DNA from: Arthrobacter sp. StoSoilB19
GTDB taxonomy: Bacteria > Actinomycetota > Actinomycetes > Actinomycetales > Micrococcaceae
Reading direction: 5' to 3'
DNA: 64,000 nt
Assembly (NCBI RefSeq): GCF_019977275.1
Contig: NZ_AP024650.1
Coordinates: forward strand, 3,162,001 to 3,226,000
The stretch's first letter is position 1. Each line of letters opens with the position of its first letter. The position numbers and the translations under genes are program-made. Below are positions 42,205-51,201 of this stretch, piece by piece. The notes below the pieces were generated by a model. It was given only the letters and a program-made list of their open reading frames with translations, made no database searches and was not told where the DNA came from.

Positions 42205-43476
42205 CTAGTCTAGCCGTACCAGTTCCTCCAGCGCATCCACCCCTGCCACTGCTCCACCCGCGGCAGCGTAGCCCTCCGCAACCCGCCGCGCCCCCGGCGC
42301 CTTGGTCCGGGCCTGGTGGACGGCGGCGCGGAGCCTTTCCGGGGTGAGGTGCTTCCGGCTCAGCCGCACCCCGGCGTCGGCGGCCACCACCCTCGCCGCC
42401 ACCTCGTGCTGGTCCCTGCCGAACGGAACCACCACCACGGGCACCCCTTTGGCGAGCGCCTTCTGCGTCGCCCCCATGCCGCCGTGCGTGATGGCGACGG
42501 CGGCGCGGTCAAGGACGGGACCGTGCGGCACGAAGTGTTCCAGCCGGGCATTGGCCGGGACGGACGCAAAGGCTTCGGCGCCGGATGCCCGGTGCGCCCC
42601 GGCGGACCCGGTGTCCGCTGCCGGCAGGGTGGCCACCACGGTGAAGGGTTCAGCGGCCAGGCCGGCCAGCGCCGCCCGTACCAGGGCTTCGTCGGCCTGG
42701 TATTCGGAGGATGTGGTCACCAGGACCACGGGGTCCTGGCCATCCCCGAGCCAGGAGGGAGGCTCCGCGGGCGGTTCCCAGCCGAGCGCGCCGATCATCC
42801 GCACGTCCGGCCCCCAGTCCGGATGGGGATACTCGAACGGCTGCGACGTGGCCACAAGCATCAGCGGCGCGGTGCGGAACATCTCGTCCGCACCGCTGAC
42901 GGGTAGCAGTTGGCCGGCGGACAGCTCCGCCCGCAGCGCGTTGATGTGCGGCAGCATCAGCTTTTCCACGGCGCCGGTCACCAGGCGGCGGGCCAGTGCA
43001 TCACGGGCCCTCCCCAGCGGGCCGGACATGGGGGCAAGCCCGGGTCCGAACGGCGGCGTTCCCCTCGACTGGAGCGGCGGGGTGTAGGGGCTGAAAGTGG
43101 CCCACGGCAGCCCCGAGGATTCGGCCTGGATGCGGGCTCCCCAGGCGTTGATGTCGATGAGCAGCAGGTCCGGGCGAACGTCATCAATGGCCTGCTGCAG
43201 GTCCGGGGCGTCGAACCGGGCGCGGGCCGTGAAGGTCTCCACGCTGGAAGCCAGGGCCGCCTTCGCGTTGTTGGCGCGGTAGTCAGTGGCCTCGACCGCA
43301 AGTATCCGGTCATCCACCGGTCCGGCATGGAACCCCGCCTCCATGAGCAGCGGGACCTGCCGGCGCAGGGTACGGACGTGGACACCATGCCCGCGGACCT
43401 TCAGCTCCTGGAGCAGCGGGACCATGGGGAAAAGGTGGCCGATGGCGGGAGAGGTGTAGGCAAGGACGGTGGACAT
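42205..43476 (-). CDS. GT1-family glycosyltransferase (macrolide-type)
   Basis: 423 residues of the GT-B UDP-glycosyltransferase fold. N-terminal SPAIGHLFPMVPLLQELKVRGH and the C-terminal donor motif ALAKGVPVVVVPFGRDQHEVAARVV with HGGMGATQKAL are typical of MGT/YjiC-like enzymes that glycosylate small molecules. It overlaps the TetR gene by one base, so the pair is likely an inducible module for modifying a xenobiotic or self-made compound. The acceptor cannot be told. Confidence 0.9.
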   Translation of the reverse strand: MSTVLAYTSPAIGHLFPMVPLLQELKVRGHGVHVRTLRRQVPLLMEAGFHAGPVDDRILAVEATDYRANNAKAALASSVETFTARARFDAPDLQQAIDDVRPDLLLIDINAWGARIQAESSGLPWATFSPYTPPLQSRGTPPFGPGLAPMSGPLGRARDALARRLVTGAVEKLMLPHINALRAELSAGQLLPVSGADEMFRTAPLMLVATSQPFEYPHPDWGPDVRMIGALGWEPPAEPPSWLGDGQDPVVLVTTSSEYQADEALVRAALAGLAAEPFTVVATLPAADTGSAGAHRASGAEAFASVPANARLEHFVPHGPVLDRAAVAITHGGMGATQKALAKGVPVVVVPFGRDQHEVAARVVAADAGVRLSRKHLTPERLRAAVHQARTKAPGARRVAEGYAAAGGAVAGVDALEELVRLD

Positions 43477-44081
43477 CAGGGCCTCCGGATGAAGGGTTCC
43501 AGCATTTCGAGCAGGCAGTGGGCCACGTGGTCGCGGCTGAGCCCGGCATCGAGGCGCAGCAGCTTCCAGGTGTAGACGTCGCAGAGGGCGACGAACTGGG
43601 CAAGGCGGCGCTTCCGCTCTACCCCGTCCGGCAGGAAGTCATCTGCCAGGAAGGGCGCGAAGACGCGTTCGCACCACTGCCGGTGGAGCTGCCGGCCGCC
43701 TTCGGTGATCTCTGCGAGGACAGGGGACGTTTCCTCCTCGGCCAGCATCTTCAGGGCCAGGGCGCCGGTGGTTTCGTAGTGTTCCAGGAGATTGTCGACG
43801 GCGGCGGGTACGTCGCCGGGAGGAGCGGCACCGCGCTGGCCGGCAACCTGCGCTGACGCGAATTCCGCCGTGGCGTGGATCAGGCCCGGGCGGTCGCCGA
43901 AGCGGCGGATGACGGTCTGGACGGTCACCCCGGCCCGTTCAGCAACGGCATTCAGCGTCACGCCGGCGAGCGGCCCCTCCATGAAGAGGTCCAGCGTTGC
44001 CTGCAGGATCCGGCGCCCGGTTGCGGCGGCAGAGGCCGCACGCTTCCGGGAGTCGTAGGCACGGGTTCCCGCCATATTCAT
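43476..44081 (-). CDS. TetR-family regulator
   Basis: 201 residues. The HTH is RILQATLDLFMEGPLAGVTLNAVAERAGVTVQTVIRRFGDRPGLIHA (about 24-70), followed by an all-helical ligand domain. It overlaps the glycosyltransferase gene it precedes. A near-perfect 25-bp palindrome lies on its start codon (44077-44101), the likely operator for autoregulation. If the ATG at 44075 (third codon) is the real start the operator is fully upstream. Confidence 0.92.
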   Translation of the reverse strand: MNMAGTRAYDSRKRAASAAATGRRILQATLDLFMEGPLAGVTLNAVAERAGVTVQTVIRRFGDRPGLIHATAEFASAQVAGQRGAAPPGDVPAAVDNLLEHYETTGALALKMLAEEETSPVLAEITEGGRQLHRQWCERVFAPFLADDFLPDGVERKRRLAQFVALCDVYTWKLLRLDAGLSRDHVAHCLLEMLEPFIRRP

Positions 44082-44101
44082 GTTAATCAGACTAACTTGA
44101 A
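44077..44101. promoter_or_regulatory. TetR operator candidate
   Basis: TTCATGTTA (44077-44085) and TAACTTGAA (44093-44101) are inverted halves with one mismatch, separated by ATCAGAC. The site overlaps the first start codon of the TetR gene, the usual location of an autoregulatory TetR operator. Confidence 0.75.
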
Positions 44102-44135
44102 TACGGCTCTGCGGCCAGAGGTCACCGGGCCAGGT

Positions 44136-44450
44136 TTACAACCAGGGCCCGCCCGACCCATCAGATGCCCCCTTCACGGCCAGCGCCTCCAGCTGCCCGT
44201 CCGCGCTTCCAACAAGCAGTGAGAGGCGGCTGCGAACGTGGGAGGCCTGCTCTTTGGGGGTTTTCGCCTCTCCCAGAGGGCGCAGCCACAGTGCAATGTT
44301 CACGTATTACTGCAGTCCATACTGCGATTTCTGCAATTCGGCCACAGTGATCACGTCATCGGTGTCGCGGTACCAGGATCCGCTGTGCTTCGAGAATCCC
44401 GCACCCTTCATGAAGCCGTCAAAAGTGGTTTGAATGACGTTCCTGCTCAT
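44136..44450 (-). pseudogene. DUF4304-family gene with an in-frame stop codon
   Basis: Reading from ATG at 44450, with GGGAGG 3 nt upstream, gives 47 codons starting MSRNVIQTTFDGFMKGAGF and ending in KSQYGLQ, then TAA (44309-44307). The same frame resumes at once with YVNIALWLRPLGEAKTPKEQ and runs to a TAA at 44136. The pattern WYRDTDDVITVAELQKSQYG-x-QYYVNI is typical of DUF4304, so the TAA replaces the first Tyr of the QYYVN motif. The whole frame would be 104 codons. It is most likely a recently inactivated gene; a sequencing error or readthrough is also possible. It sits 43 bp downstream of fprA. Confidence 0.75.
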
Positions 44451-44493
44451 GGCCCTCCCTAAGTAACCACCTGCTGGCGGAGTGCGGCCGGAG

Positions 44494-45921
44494 TCAGCCG
44501 CGGGAGATGCGGATCATGTCCTCGCGCGGCACCACTTTGATCCGTTCGCGCACCACGTGGTCCAGGCCTTCGGGTCCGGTCCAAGCGGCCCCGAGTCCAG
44601 CCTCATGGGCGTCGAGCTTGTTCCACCCTTCCCAGGTGGTGTATTCGATGCCGCGTTCCTCGAGCAAGTCGATGATGGCCTGGGGATCCGGGTTTTGTGC
44701 AGCGGGGAGGTTCGGCCGGTCCTCCAGCAGGAAGCCGATGGTCTCCAGCGCATCGCCCTTGGTGTGGCCGATGAGCCCGACGGGTCCGCGCTTGATCCAG
44801 CCCGTGGTGTAGATGCCCGGGACGGGGTTCCCGTCGGCATCCAGGACGCGTCCGCCCTCATTGGGGATGACGCCGCGCTTGGCGTCGTACTCCAGTTCGT
44901 CCAGGGCGGAGCCGTGATAGCCGATGGCCCGGTAGACAGCCTGGACGTTGTATTCGACGTACTCCCCGGTGCCCTTGGCGTTGCCGGTCCCGTCCAGCTG
45001 CATGCGCTCAAACTTGATGCCGCCCACCCTGCCCGTGCCGTCGTCGAGCACTTCCACGGGGCTGTGCAGGAAGTGCAGGTGCAGCCTGCGGGAGGAGGGG
45101 CTCTCCGACTCCGCGTGCTCCTCAACCAGCCAATTGGTGAGCGTGTTCACCATGGTCTTGACCTGGTTGTTGCTGCGGATGGCCTCATCCGAGGCCTCGT
45201 CGAATTCAAAGTCCTCCGGATACAGGACGATGTCCACGTCGTCCATGTGGCTCAGCTCGCGCAGCTCCAGCGGGGTGAATTTCACCTGGGCCGGTCCGCG
45301 GCGGCCGAAAACGTGGACGTCCGTGACGGGCGAGGACTTCAGGCCCTGGTAGACGTTGTCCGGAATCTCGGTGCTCAGCAGCTCCTCGGGGTGCTTGACC
45401 AGCATGCGGGCCACATCCAGGGCCACGTTGCCGTTGCCGATGACGGCGATTTCCCTGGCCTCGAGCGGCCATTCCCGGGGAACATCGGGGTGCCCGTCGT
45501 ACCAGGACACGAAGTCGGCGCCGCCGAAGGAACCCTGGAGGTTAATGCCGGGAATGTCCAGGTCCGCGTCCTTCACGGCGCCCGTGGAAAAGATCACGGC
45601 ATCATAGAAGGCCCGGAAATCGTGCAGGGTAAGGTCCCGGCCGTAGGTCACGTTGCCCAGGAACCGGATGTCCCCGCGGTCCAGGACCTTGTGCAGGGCG
45701 TTCACGATGCCCTTGATGCGGGGGTGGTCCGGGGCCACGCCGTAACGGATCAGTCCGTAGGGCGCGGGGTAGGCCTCGAAGAGGTCGATGCTGACCTGGA
45801 AGTCGCCGTCCTTCACCCCGCTGGACTTGGTGAGGATGTCCGCAGCATAGACTCCTGCCGGTCCTGCGCCGACGATGGCGACGCGGAGGGGACGGTTGGC
45901 GGTTTCGCTCTTGTTGGACAC
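44494..45921 (-). CDS. fprA: FAD-dependent ferredoxin-NADP+ reductase (FprA type), copy 1
   Basis: 475 residues. FAD loop VGAGPAGVYAADIL, NADP loop VIGNGNVALDVARML, the YGLIRYGVAPDHPRIKGI block and GWIKRGPVGLIGHTK are marks of FprA/adrenodoxin-reductase-like enzymes, which pass electrons between NADPH and ferredoxin. The GTG at 45921 with GAAGGG upstream is preferred; a GTG at 45951 would add ten residues, but the paralogue at 61081 starts at the equivalent of 45921. The two copies share almost all motif regions. It is upstream of the broken DUF4304 gene. Confidence 0.92.
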   Translation of the reverse strand: MSNKSETANRPLRVAIVGAGPAGVYAADILTKSSGVKDGDFQVSIDLFEAYPAPYGLIRYGVAPDHPRIKGIVNALHKVLDRGDIRFLGNVTYGRDLTLHDFRAFYDAVIFSTGAVKDADLDIPGINLQGSFGGADFVSWYDGHPDVPREWPLEAREIAVIGNGNVALDVARMLVKHPEELLSTEIPDNVYQGLKSSPVTDVHVFGRRGPAQVKFTPLELRELSHMDDVDIVLYPEDFEFDEASDEAIRSNNQVKTMVNTLTNWLVEEHAESESPSSRRLHLHFLHSPVEVLDDGTGRVGGIKFERMQLDGTGNAKGTGEYVEYNVQAVYRAIGYHGSALDELEYDAKRGVIPNEGGRVLDADGNPVPGIYTTGWIKRGPVGLIGHTKGDALETIGFLLEDRPNLPAAQNPDPQAIIDLLEERGIEYTTWEGWNKLDAHEAGLGAAWTGPEGLDHVVRERIKVVPREDMIRISRG

Positions 45922-45996
45922 CGGGAGCCCTTCTGAACTGGTCCTGCTCACGTTTCATGAGACTGCGCCGCGTCATGCAGCGCACAGTCCCCCATT

Positions 45997-47019
45997 CTAG
46001 TTGGCGGCCAGGGCCACCACCTTGCCTTCGCGGTACAGGAGTGCCCGGAGTTCGGCCTCCGCCGAGTCCAGGCGCTTTGGATCGATGGTTTCGCCGTCAT
46101 GGAAGTGGTCCAGGACGCGGGGGTCCACGTAGCTCTTCCGGGCGATGGAGGGTGTGTTGCCCAGCGTCTCCGCGGCCTCGTGCATGGCCCGGCTGATGGC
46201 CCGTTTCCGTTTGGCCGCCGTGCGCTGGGGGCCGGTCCGGGCAAGGCTTGCCGCCGCGGCCACCGTCCCGCGAAGGGTGCGGAAATCCTTGGCGGTGAAG
46301 TCCGATCCGGTCCGCTCCTTCACGTAGGCGTTGATGTCCGCGCTGGTGACCGGACGCCAGGTCCTGCCCTCCTTGTAGGCCAGGAGCCGGGCGTTGGGCC
46401 CGCGGCGCTTGAGGAGGCGCAGCACGGCGGCGAGGTCCGGGTCGCGGATCTCCGATTCCCAGTCCTTGCCGCTCTTGCCAGGGAAGCGCAGCAGGATGCG
46501 GTCCTTGCGGACCTGGACGTGGGCGCACAGCAGGGTGGCCAGGCCCCGGCTGCCGTTTTCGTTGGTGTAGCGTTCGGATCCGACGCGCAGGGATCCGCTG
46601 TCCAGCATCCGGAACGCGGCCGCCAGGACCCGCTCGCGGGTGAAGCCATCGCTGCGCAGGTCCATGGTGACCATGCGGCGTGCCGCGGGCAGCGATTCGG
46701 CCAGCTGGAGGGACCGGTCGAACTTCACCCGGTCCTTACGCTCACGCCACTCCGGGTGGTAGATGTACTGGCGACGGCCCACCGCGTCCACCCCGGTGGC
46801 CTGGATGTGGCCGTTCTCAAACGGGGCAATCCAGACGTCCGTCCACGCGGGCGGGATGCCGATGCTCTCCAGCCGGTCACGGACGGGACCGGGCGGCAGG
46901 GTGGAGCCGTCCAGGTCCCGGTAACTGAAGCCTTTGCCTGCCGGTACCCTGCGGTAGCCGCGGCCCGAGGCGTTGCTGCGCCGGAGCCTCATGGGGCCGG
47001 CTGCGGGGTACGGGCACAT
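45997..47019 (-). CDS. DNA topoisomerase IB
   Basis: 340 residues. The bacterial type IB topoisomerase form, related to poxvirus TopIB, relaxes DNA supercoils by a covalent 3'-phosphotyrosine. Visible are GRRQYIYHPEWRERKDRVKFDRS, the RGLATLLCAHVQVRKDRILLRFPGKSG block, DFRTLRGTVAAA with the catalytic arginine/lysine region, and the nucleophile Tyr in SIARKSYVDPRVL. Start at 47019 is the longest; ATG at 46992 (MRLRRSNASGRG) is an alternative. It is divergent from rarD over an 80-bp gap. Confidence 0.94.
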   Translation of the reverse strand: MCPYPAAGPMRLRRSNASGRGYRRVPAGKGFSYRDLDGSTLPPGPVRDRLESIGIPPAWTDVWIAPFENGHIQATGVDAVGRRQYIYHPEWRERKDRVKFDRSLQLAESLPAARRMVTMDLRSDGFTRERVLAAAFRMLDSGSLRVGSERYTNENGSRGLATLLCAHVQVRKDRILLRFPGKSGKDWESEIRDPDLAAVLRLLKRRGPNARLLAYKEGRTWRPVTSADINAYVKERTGSDFTAKDFRTLRGTVAAAASLARTGPQRTAAKRKRAISRAMHEAAETLGNTPSIARKSYVDPRVLDHFHDGETIDPKRLDSAEAELRALLYREGKVVALAAN

Positions 47020-47096
47020 GTCATGAAAGAAAGCCTACTGACTATTTTCGCGTTTTCCCGCCTGCCTCCCGGAATACCTGCCCGCGGGCTGCTGTT

Positions 47097-48116
47097 ATGG
47101 AAAGCGTGCCCATGCCAGAAGGAACCCCCGTAGCCACCTCCCCCACGTCACGCTCCACGGCAGGTGATGCGGTGCCCGCGGGTCCCAAGGCAGTCGCCGG
47201 GGATTCGACGGCGGGAATGCTGTTCGGCATCGGCGCGTACGTTTTGTGGGGGCTGCTCCCGCTGTACTTCTTCATCCTGATGCCGGCCGGCGCCGTCGAG
47301 ATCGTGGCCAACCGCGTGGTGTGGTCGCTCCTGTTCTGCGCCCTCCTGATCACGGTCACCCGGGCGTGGGGTGTGCTGGCTGCCGCGCTGAAGGACCGCC
47401 GCGTGTTTGGTTCCCTGGCGCTGGCTGCTTTCCTGATCGCCATCAACTGGCTGACCTATACCTACGGCGTGACCACCGGGCAGGCGGTGGAAACGTCACT
47501 GGGCTACTTCATCAACCCGCTGGTCTCGGTGCTCCTCGGCGTGCTGGTCCTGAAGGAAAAGCTGCGTCCGCTCCAGTGGGCCGCGGTGGGCGTGGGCTTC
47601 GTGGCCGTGGGCGTCCTCACCTACTCCTACGGGAAGTTGCCGTGGATTGCGCTGACGCTGGCGTTCAGCTTCGGCCTGTATGGCTTCGTCAAGAACCGGG
47701 TGGGGTCGAGGGTGGACGCCATCACCAGCCTCAGCGTGGAGACCATGGTGCTGGCACCGCTGGCCGCCGTGGCGATGGTGGTCCTGGCCGCGAACGGCAG
47801 CTCCACGCTGACTTCCCAGGGGCCCGGGCACTTCTGGCTGCTGCTGGCGTCCGGCGTGATCACCGCCGTTCCGCTGCTCTTCTTCGGCGCCTCCGCGCGG
47901 CGGCTGCCCATGACGACTATCGGGCTGCTGCAGTACTTTGCCCCCGTGCTGCAGTTCCTGGTGGCGCTGCTGGTGTTCCGGGAGGCCATGACCGTGGAGC
48001 GCTGGATGGGGTTCGGGGTGGTGTGGCTGGCACTGCTCCTGCTGACCCTGGACATGCTGCGGACGGCGCGCAGGAACTCGGTGGCCCGCCGGGCAGCGCT
48101 CCGCCAGGCGGCCTAG
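47097..48116 (+). CDS. rarD: RarD-like EamA family transporter
   Basis: 339 residues, ten membrane helices in two EamA repeats, of the RarD subgroup (YVLWGLLPLYFFILMPAGAVEIVANRVVWSLLF, INWLTYTYGVTTGQAVETSLGYFINPLVSVLLG, TIGLLQYFAPVLQFLVAL). Chloramphenicol sensitivity is the historical label in Pseudomonas; the natural substrate is unknown. ATG at 47112, with GGAAAG 7 nt before it, is an equally plausible start. A strong hairpin follows the gene. Confidence 0.92.
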   Translation: MESVPMPEGTPVATSPTSRSTAGDAVPAGPKAVAGDSTAGMLFGIGAYVLWGLLPLYFFILMPAGAVEIVANRVVWSLLFCALLITVTRAWGVLAAALKDRRVFGSLALAAFLIAINWLTYTYGVTTGQAVETSLGYFINPLVSVLLGVLVLKEKLRPLQWAAVGVGFVAVGVLTYSYGKLPWIALTLAFSFGLYGFVKNRVGSRVDAITSLSVETMVLAPLAAVAMVVLAANGSSTLTSQGPGHFWLLLASGVITAVPLLFFGASARRLPMTTIGLLQYFAPVLQFLVALLVFREAMTVERWMGFGVVWLALLLLTLDMLRTARRNSVARRAALRQAA

Positions 48117-48130
48117 AAAGCGTCCGATGA

Positions 48131-48170
48131 CAAAGAAGGTGGGCTCCCCACCGGGAGCCCACCTTCTTTG
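48131..48170. terminator. Bidirectional terminator between rarD and gabT
   Basis: CAAAGAAGGTGGGCTCCC (48131-48148) and GGGAGCCCACCTTCTTTG (48153-48170) form a perfect 18-bp stem with a 4-nt loop (CACC), placed between convergent rarD and gabT. Confidence 0.93.
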
Positions 48171-48194
48171 CGTTGCCGGAGGGAGTCGTTCCGG

Positions 48195-49565
48195 TTAGGC
48201 GTTGGCCTTGATGGCGGCGGCGAGGACATCCAGGCCGTCGTTCAGCAGTTCGTCGGTGATGACCAGCGGCGGCAGCAGGCGGATGACGTTGCCGTAGGTG
48301 CCGCAGGTGAGGATGATGACGCCTTCCTTGAGGCAGGCGGCGGCAACAGCCTTGGTCAGTTCCGGGTTCGGCTCCTTGGACCCTGCCTGGACAAGTTCGA
48401 CGGCGAGCATGGCGCCGCGGCCGCGGACGTCGCCGATCACGGCGGTGCCGGAGCCGGCCAGTTCAGTCTGCAGGCCGCGGAGCCGGCCCAGCGCGAGTTC
48501 CTCGATGTGGCGGGCACGGCCGTTCAGGTCGTACTCCTCCATGGAGCCGATGGAGGCCAGCGCCGCGGCGCAGGCCACCGGGTTGCCGCCGTAGGTGCCG
48601 CCCAGGCCGCCGGGGTGGACGGCGTCCAGCAGGTCGGCGCGGCCGGTGATGGCGGACAGCGGCATGCCGCCGGCGATGCCCTTGGCCATGGTGATGATGT
48701 CCGGGACGACGCCCTCGTGGTTCACTGCGAACCATTCGCCCGTGCGGCAGAAGCCGGACTGGACCTCGTCCGCGATGAAGACGATGCCCTTTTCCTTGGC
48801 CCAGGCGGCCAGCGCGGGCAGGAACCCCTCGGCGGGAACGATGAAGCCGCCCTCGCCTTGGATGGGCTCGATGATGATCGCGGCCACCTGGTCGCCGCCG
48901 ATCTGCTTCTCGATCATGGTGATGGCACGCTTGGCGGCCTCGGCACCGGTGATGGAGGGGTTTTCCTCGCGGTACGGGTAGCTCATGGGCATGCGGTAGA
49001 CCTCGGGAGCGAACGGTCCGAAGTTGGTCTTGTACGGCATGGCCTTGGCGGTCAGCGCCATGGTCAGGTTGGTGCGGCCGTGGTAGGCGTGGTCAAAGGC
49101 GACGACTGCGTCCCGGCCGGTTGCCAGGCGGGCCACCTTGACGGCGTTTTCCACTGCTTCCGCGCCGGAGTTGAAGAGGACGGTGCGCTTTTCGTGGTCG
49201 CCCGGGGTGAGGCGGTTCAGCTGCTCGGCGACCGCCACGTAGCCTTCGTACGGGGTGACCATGAAGCAGGTGTGGGTGAAGTGCTCCACCGCTTCCTTGA
49301 CGGCGCCGACGACGGCGGGATCGGACGCTCCCACGCTGGTCACGGCGATGCCCGAGCCGAGGTCGATGAAGGAGTTGCCGTCGACGTCGTGGATGATGCC
49401 GCCGTCGGCGTCTGCAACGTAGACCGGGACGCTGGAGGCGACGCCGGCAGCCACCACGGACTTGCGGCGTTCGGTCAGTGCCACGGACTTGGGGCCCGGG
49501 AAGTCGGCCTGGACGTTGCGCTTCTGCTCCAGGCGGTAGGTGATGTCTGATGCGGTGGTGGTCAT
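48195..49565 (-). CDS. gabT: 4-aminobutyrate (GABA) aminotransferase
   Basis: 456 residues of class III PLP aminotransferases. FNSGAEAVENAVKVAR, AFDHAYHGRTNLTMALTAK, IIEPIQGEGGFIVPA, IFIADEVQSGFCRTGEWFA and the PLP lysine in TMAKGIAGGMPLSA match GabT, which turns GABA and 2-oxoglutarate into succinate semialdehyde and glutamate. It lies 37 bp downstream of an aminobutyraldehyde-type dehydrogenase gene, so the two form a putrescine/GABA breakdown pair under likely PucR control. Confidence 0.95.
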   Translation of the reverse strand: MTTTASDITYRLEQKRNVQADFPGPKSVALTERRKSVVAAGVASSVPVYVADADGGIIHDVDGNSFIDLGSGIAVTSVGASDPAVVGAVKEAVEHFTHTCFMVTPYEGYVAVAEQLNRLTPGDHEKRTVLFNSGAEAVENAVKVARLATGRDAVVAFDHAYHGRTNLTMALTAKAMPYKTNFGPFAPEVYRMPMSYPYREENPSITGAEAAKRAITMIEKQIGGDQVAAIIIEPIQGEGGFIVPAEGFLPALAAWAKEKGIVFIADEVQSGFCRTGEWFAVNHEGVVPDIITMAKGIAGGMPLSAITGRADLLDAVHPGGLGGTYGGNPVACAAALASIGSMEEYDLNGRARHIEELALGRLRGLQTELAGSGTAVIGDVRGRGAMLAVELVQAGSKEPNPELTKAVAAACLKEGVIILTCGTYGNVIRLLPPLVITDELLNDGLDVLAAAIKANA

Positions 49566-49602
49566 GGGAAGGCCTTTCTTTGAAGCCTGGCGGTGGGTGG
49601 TT

Positions 49603-51033
49603 TTACGCGTCGAGGGCGGACATCACGTGCTTGATGCGCGTGTAGTCCTCCACGCCGTACATGGAGAGGTCCTTGCCGTAGCCGGACTGCTTGAAGCCGC
49701 CGTGCGGCATTTCGGCGGTGAGCAGGATGTGGGTGTTGATCCAGACGGCGCCGAAGTCCAGGTCGCGGCTCAGCCGCATGGCGGTGCCGTGGTTGGTGGT
49801 CCAGACACTGGAGGCCAGGGCGTAGTCCACGTCATTGGCCATGGCCACTGCCTCTTCTTCGGTGCTGAACTTCTGCACCGTGATGACCGGGCCGAAGGTT
49901 TCCTTCTGCACCACGTCGTCGGTCTGCTTTGCTCCGGTGATGATGGTGGGTTCGAAGAAGTAGCCCTTCTCCCCCGCGCGGTGGCCGCCGGTTTCGATCC
50001 GGCAGTTGGCCGGCAGGTTCTCCACCACCGACGTGACGGCGTTGAAGTGGTTCACGTTGTTCAGGGGGCCGAAGTAGTTGTCTTCGTCGTTCTGCGAGCC
50101 GGTGTGCAGGGTCCTGGTGTGCTCCACCATGGCGGCCACGACGTCGTCGTGCACGGACTCCTCCACCAGCACGCGGGTGATGGCGGTGCAGTCCTGGCCG
50201 GCGTTGAAGAAGGCGAACTCGGCGATGGCCGCGGCGCTCTTCTTGATGTCGGCGTCCTTGAACACGATGGCCGGGGCTTTGCCGCCGAGCTCCAGGTGCG
50301 CACGCTTCAGGCCCTTTGCGGCACCGGAGGCAACGGCGATGCCGGCGCGCACGGAACCGGTGATGGACACCAGGCCGGGGACCTTGTGCTCCACCATCAT
50401 GGCGCCTGTTTCGCCGGTGCCGAGCACCACGTTCAGCACGCCGGCCGGGAAGATGCCGCCGGCCAGGCGTGCCAGGACCAGGGTTGATTCGGGGGTGGTG
50501 TCCGACGGTTTCAGGACCACGGTGTTGCCGGCCGCGAGCGCGGGGCCGATCTTCCAGATGGCCATCAGGAACGGGTAGTTCCAGGGCGCCACCTGGGCCA
50601 CCACGCCGATGGGTTCGCGGCGGACGTAGGAGGTGTGGCCCTCGAAGTACTCGCCCGCGGACTTGCCTTCCATGATGCGGGCGGCGCCGGCGAAGAAGCG
50701 GAGCTGGTCGGCGCCGGCAGCCACTTCCTCGGAGGCGATCAGGGAGCGGACCTGGCCGGTGTTGCGGTGCTGGGCTTCGACGAGCTCGTCGCTGTTGGCC
50801 TCAATGGCGTCGGCGAGCTTGAGCAGCATCAGCTGGCGCTGGCCCGGGGTGACATGCTTCCAGGTCCTGAAGGCGTCCTTGGCAGCTGCCATGGCGGCAT
50901 CGACGTCCGGCTGCACGGAAACGGGGGCCTGCGCCACCACGTCGCCGTTGGTGGGGTTGACCACGTCCAGCAGGGTGGTGCCGGCGGGGGTGACGAACTT
51001 CCCGTTGATGAAGTTCTGCAAGGTTTGGACCAC
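49603..51033 (-). CDS. Gamma-aminobutyraldehyde dehydrogenase (PatD-like)
   Basis: 476 residues, NAD-dependent aldehyde dehydrogenase with the catalytic Cys in FNAGQDCTAITRVLVEE and Glu in LELGGKAPAIVF. The block EYFEGHTSYVRREPIGVVAQVAPWNYP and the HTLLTAEMPHGGFKQSGYGKDLS-like end match gamma-aminobutyraldehyde dehydrogenases (PatD/PuuC relatives), which oxidise 4-aminobutanal to GABA, the substrate of GabT next door. The GTG at 51033 has AAAGAGG 9 nt upstream; a TTG at 51042 would overlap that site. Succinate-semialdehyde dehydrogenase is the alternative. Confidence 0.92.
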   Translation of the reverse strand: MVQTLQNFINGKFVTPAGTTLLDVVNPTNGDVVAQAPVSVQPDVDAAMAAAKDAFRTWKHVTPGQRQLMLLKLADAIEANSDELVEAQHRNTGQVRSLIASEEVAAGADQLRFFAGAARIMEGKSAGEYFEGHTSYVRREPIGVVAQVAPWNYPFLMAIWKIGPALAAGNTVVLKPSDTTPESTLVLARLAGGIFPAGVLNVVLGTGETGAMMVEHKVPGLVSITGSVRAGIAVASGAAKGLKRAHLELGGKAPAIVFKDADIKKSAAAIAEFAFFNAGQDCTAITRVLVEESVHDDVVAAMVEHTRTLHTGSQNDEDNYFGPLNNVNHFNAVTSVVENLPANCRIETGGHRAGEKGYFFEPTIITGAKQTDDVVQKETFGPVITVQKFSTEEEAVAMANDVDYALASSVWTTNHGTAMRLSRDLDFGAVWINTHILLTAEMPHGGFKQSGYGKDLSMYGVEDYTRIKHVMSALDA

Positions 51034-51201
51034 GGTGTGCAACCTCTTTCGTAAGGGCCATCGGCGGCCGGGCGGAGACCACGACGGATGGATGGAACTG
51101 CCTTGAGCCTATGCCAGCGCCCAAGCGGGGTGAATAGCCACCTGCACACCCTTGCCAAAGAGGTTTAGTGCGGTTGCCCAGCTCACGTTTATCCTTGCTT
51201 C

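Noticed and set aside
44205..44275. GAGAGGCG...CGCCTCTC inverted repeat as a terminator
   Set aside because: It lies inside the coding frame of the broken DUF4304 gene and has no T-tract; kept as coincidence.
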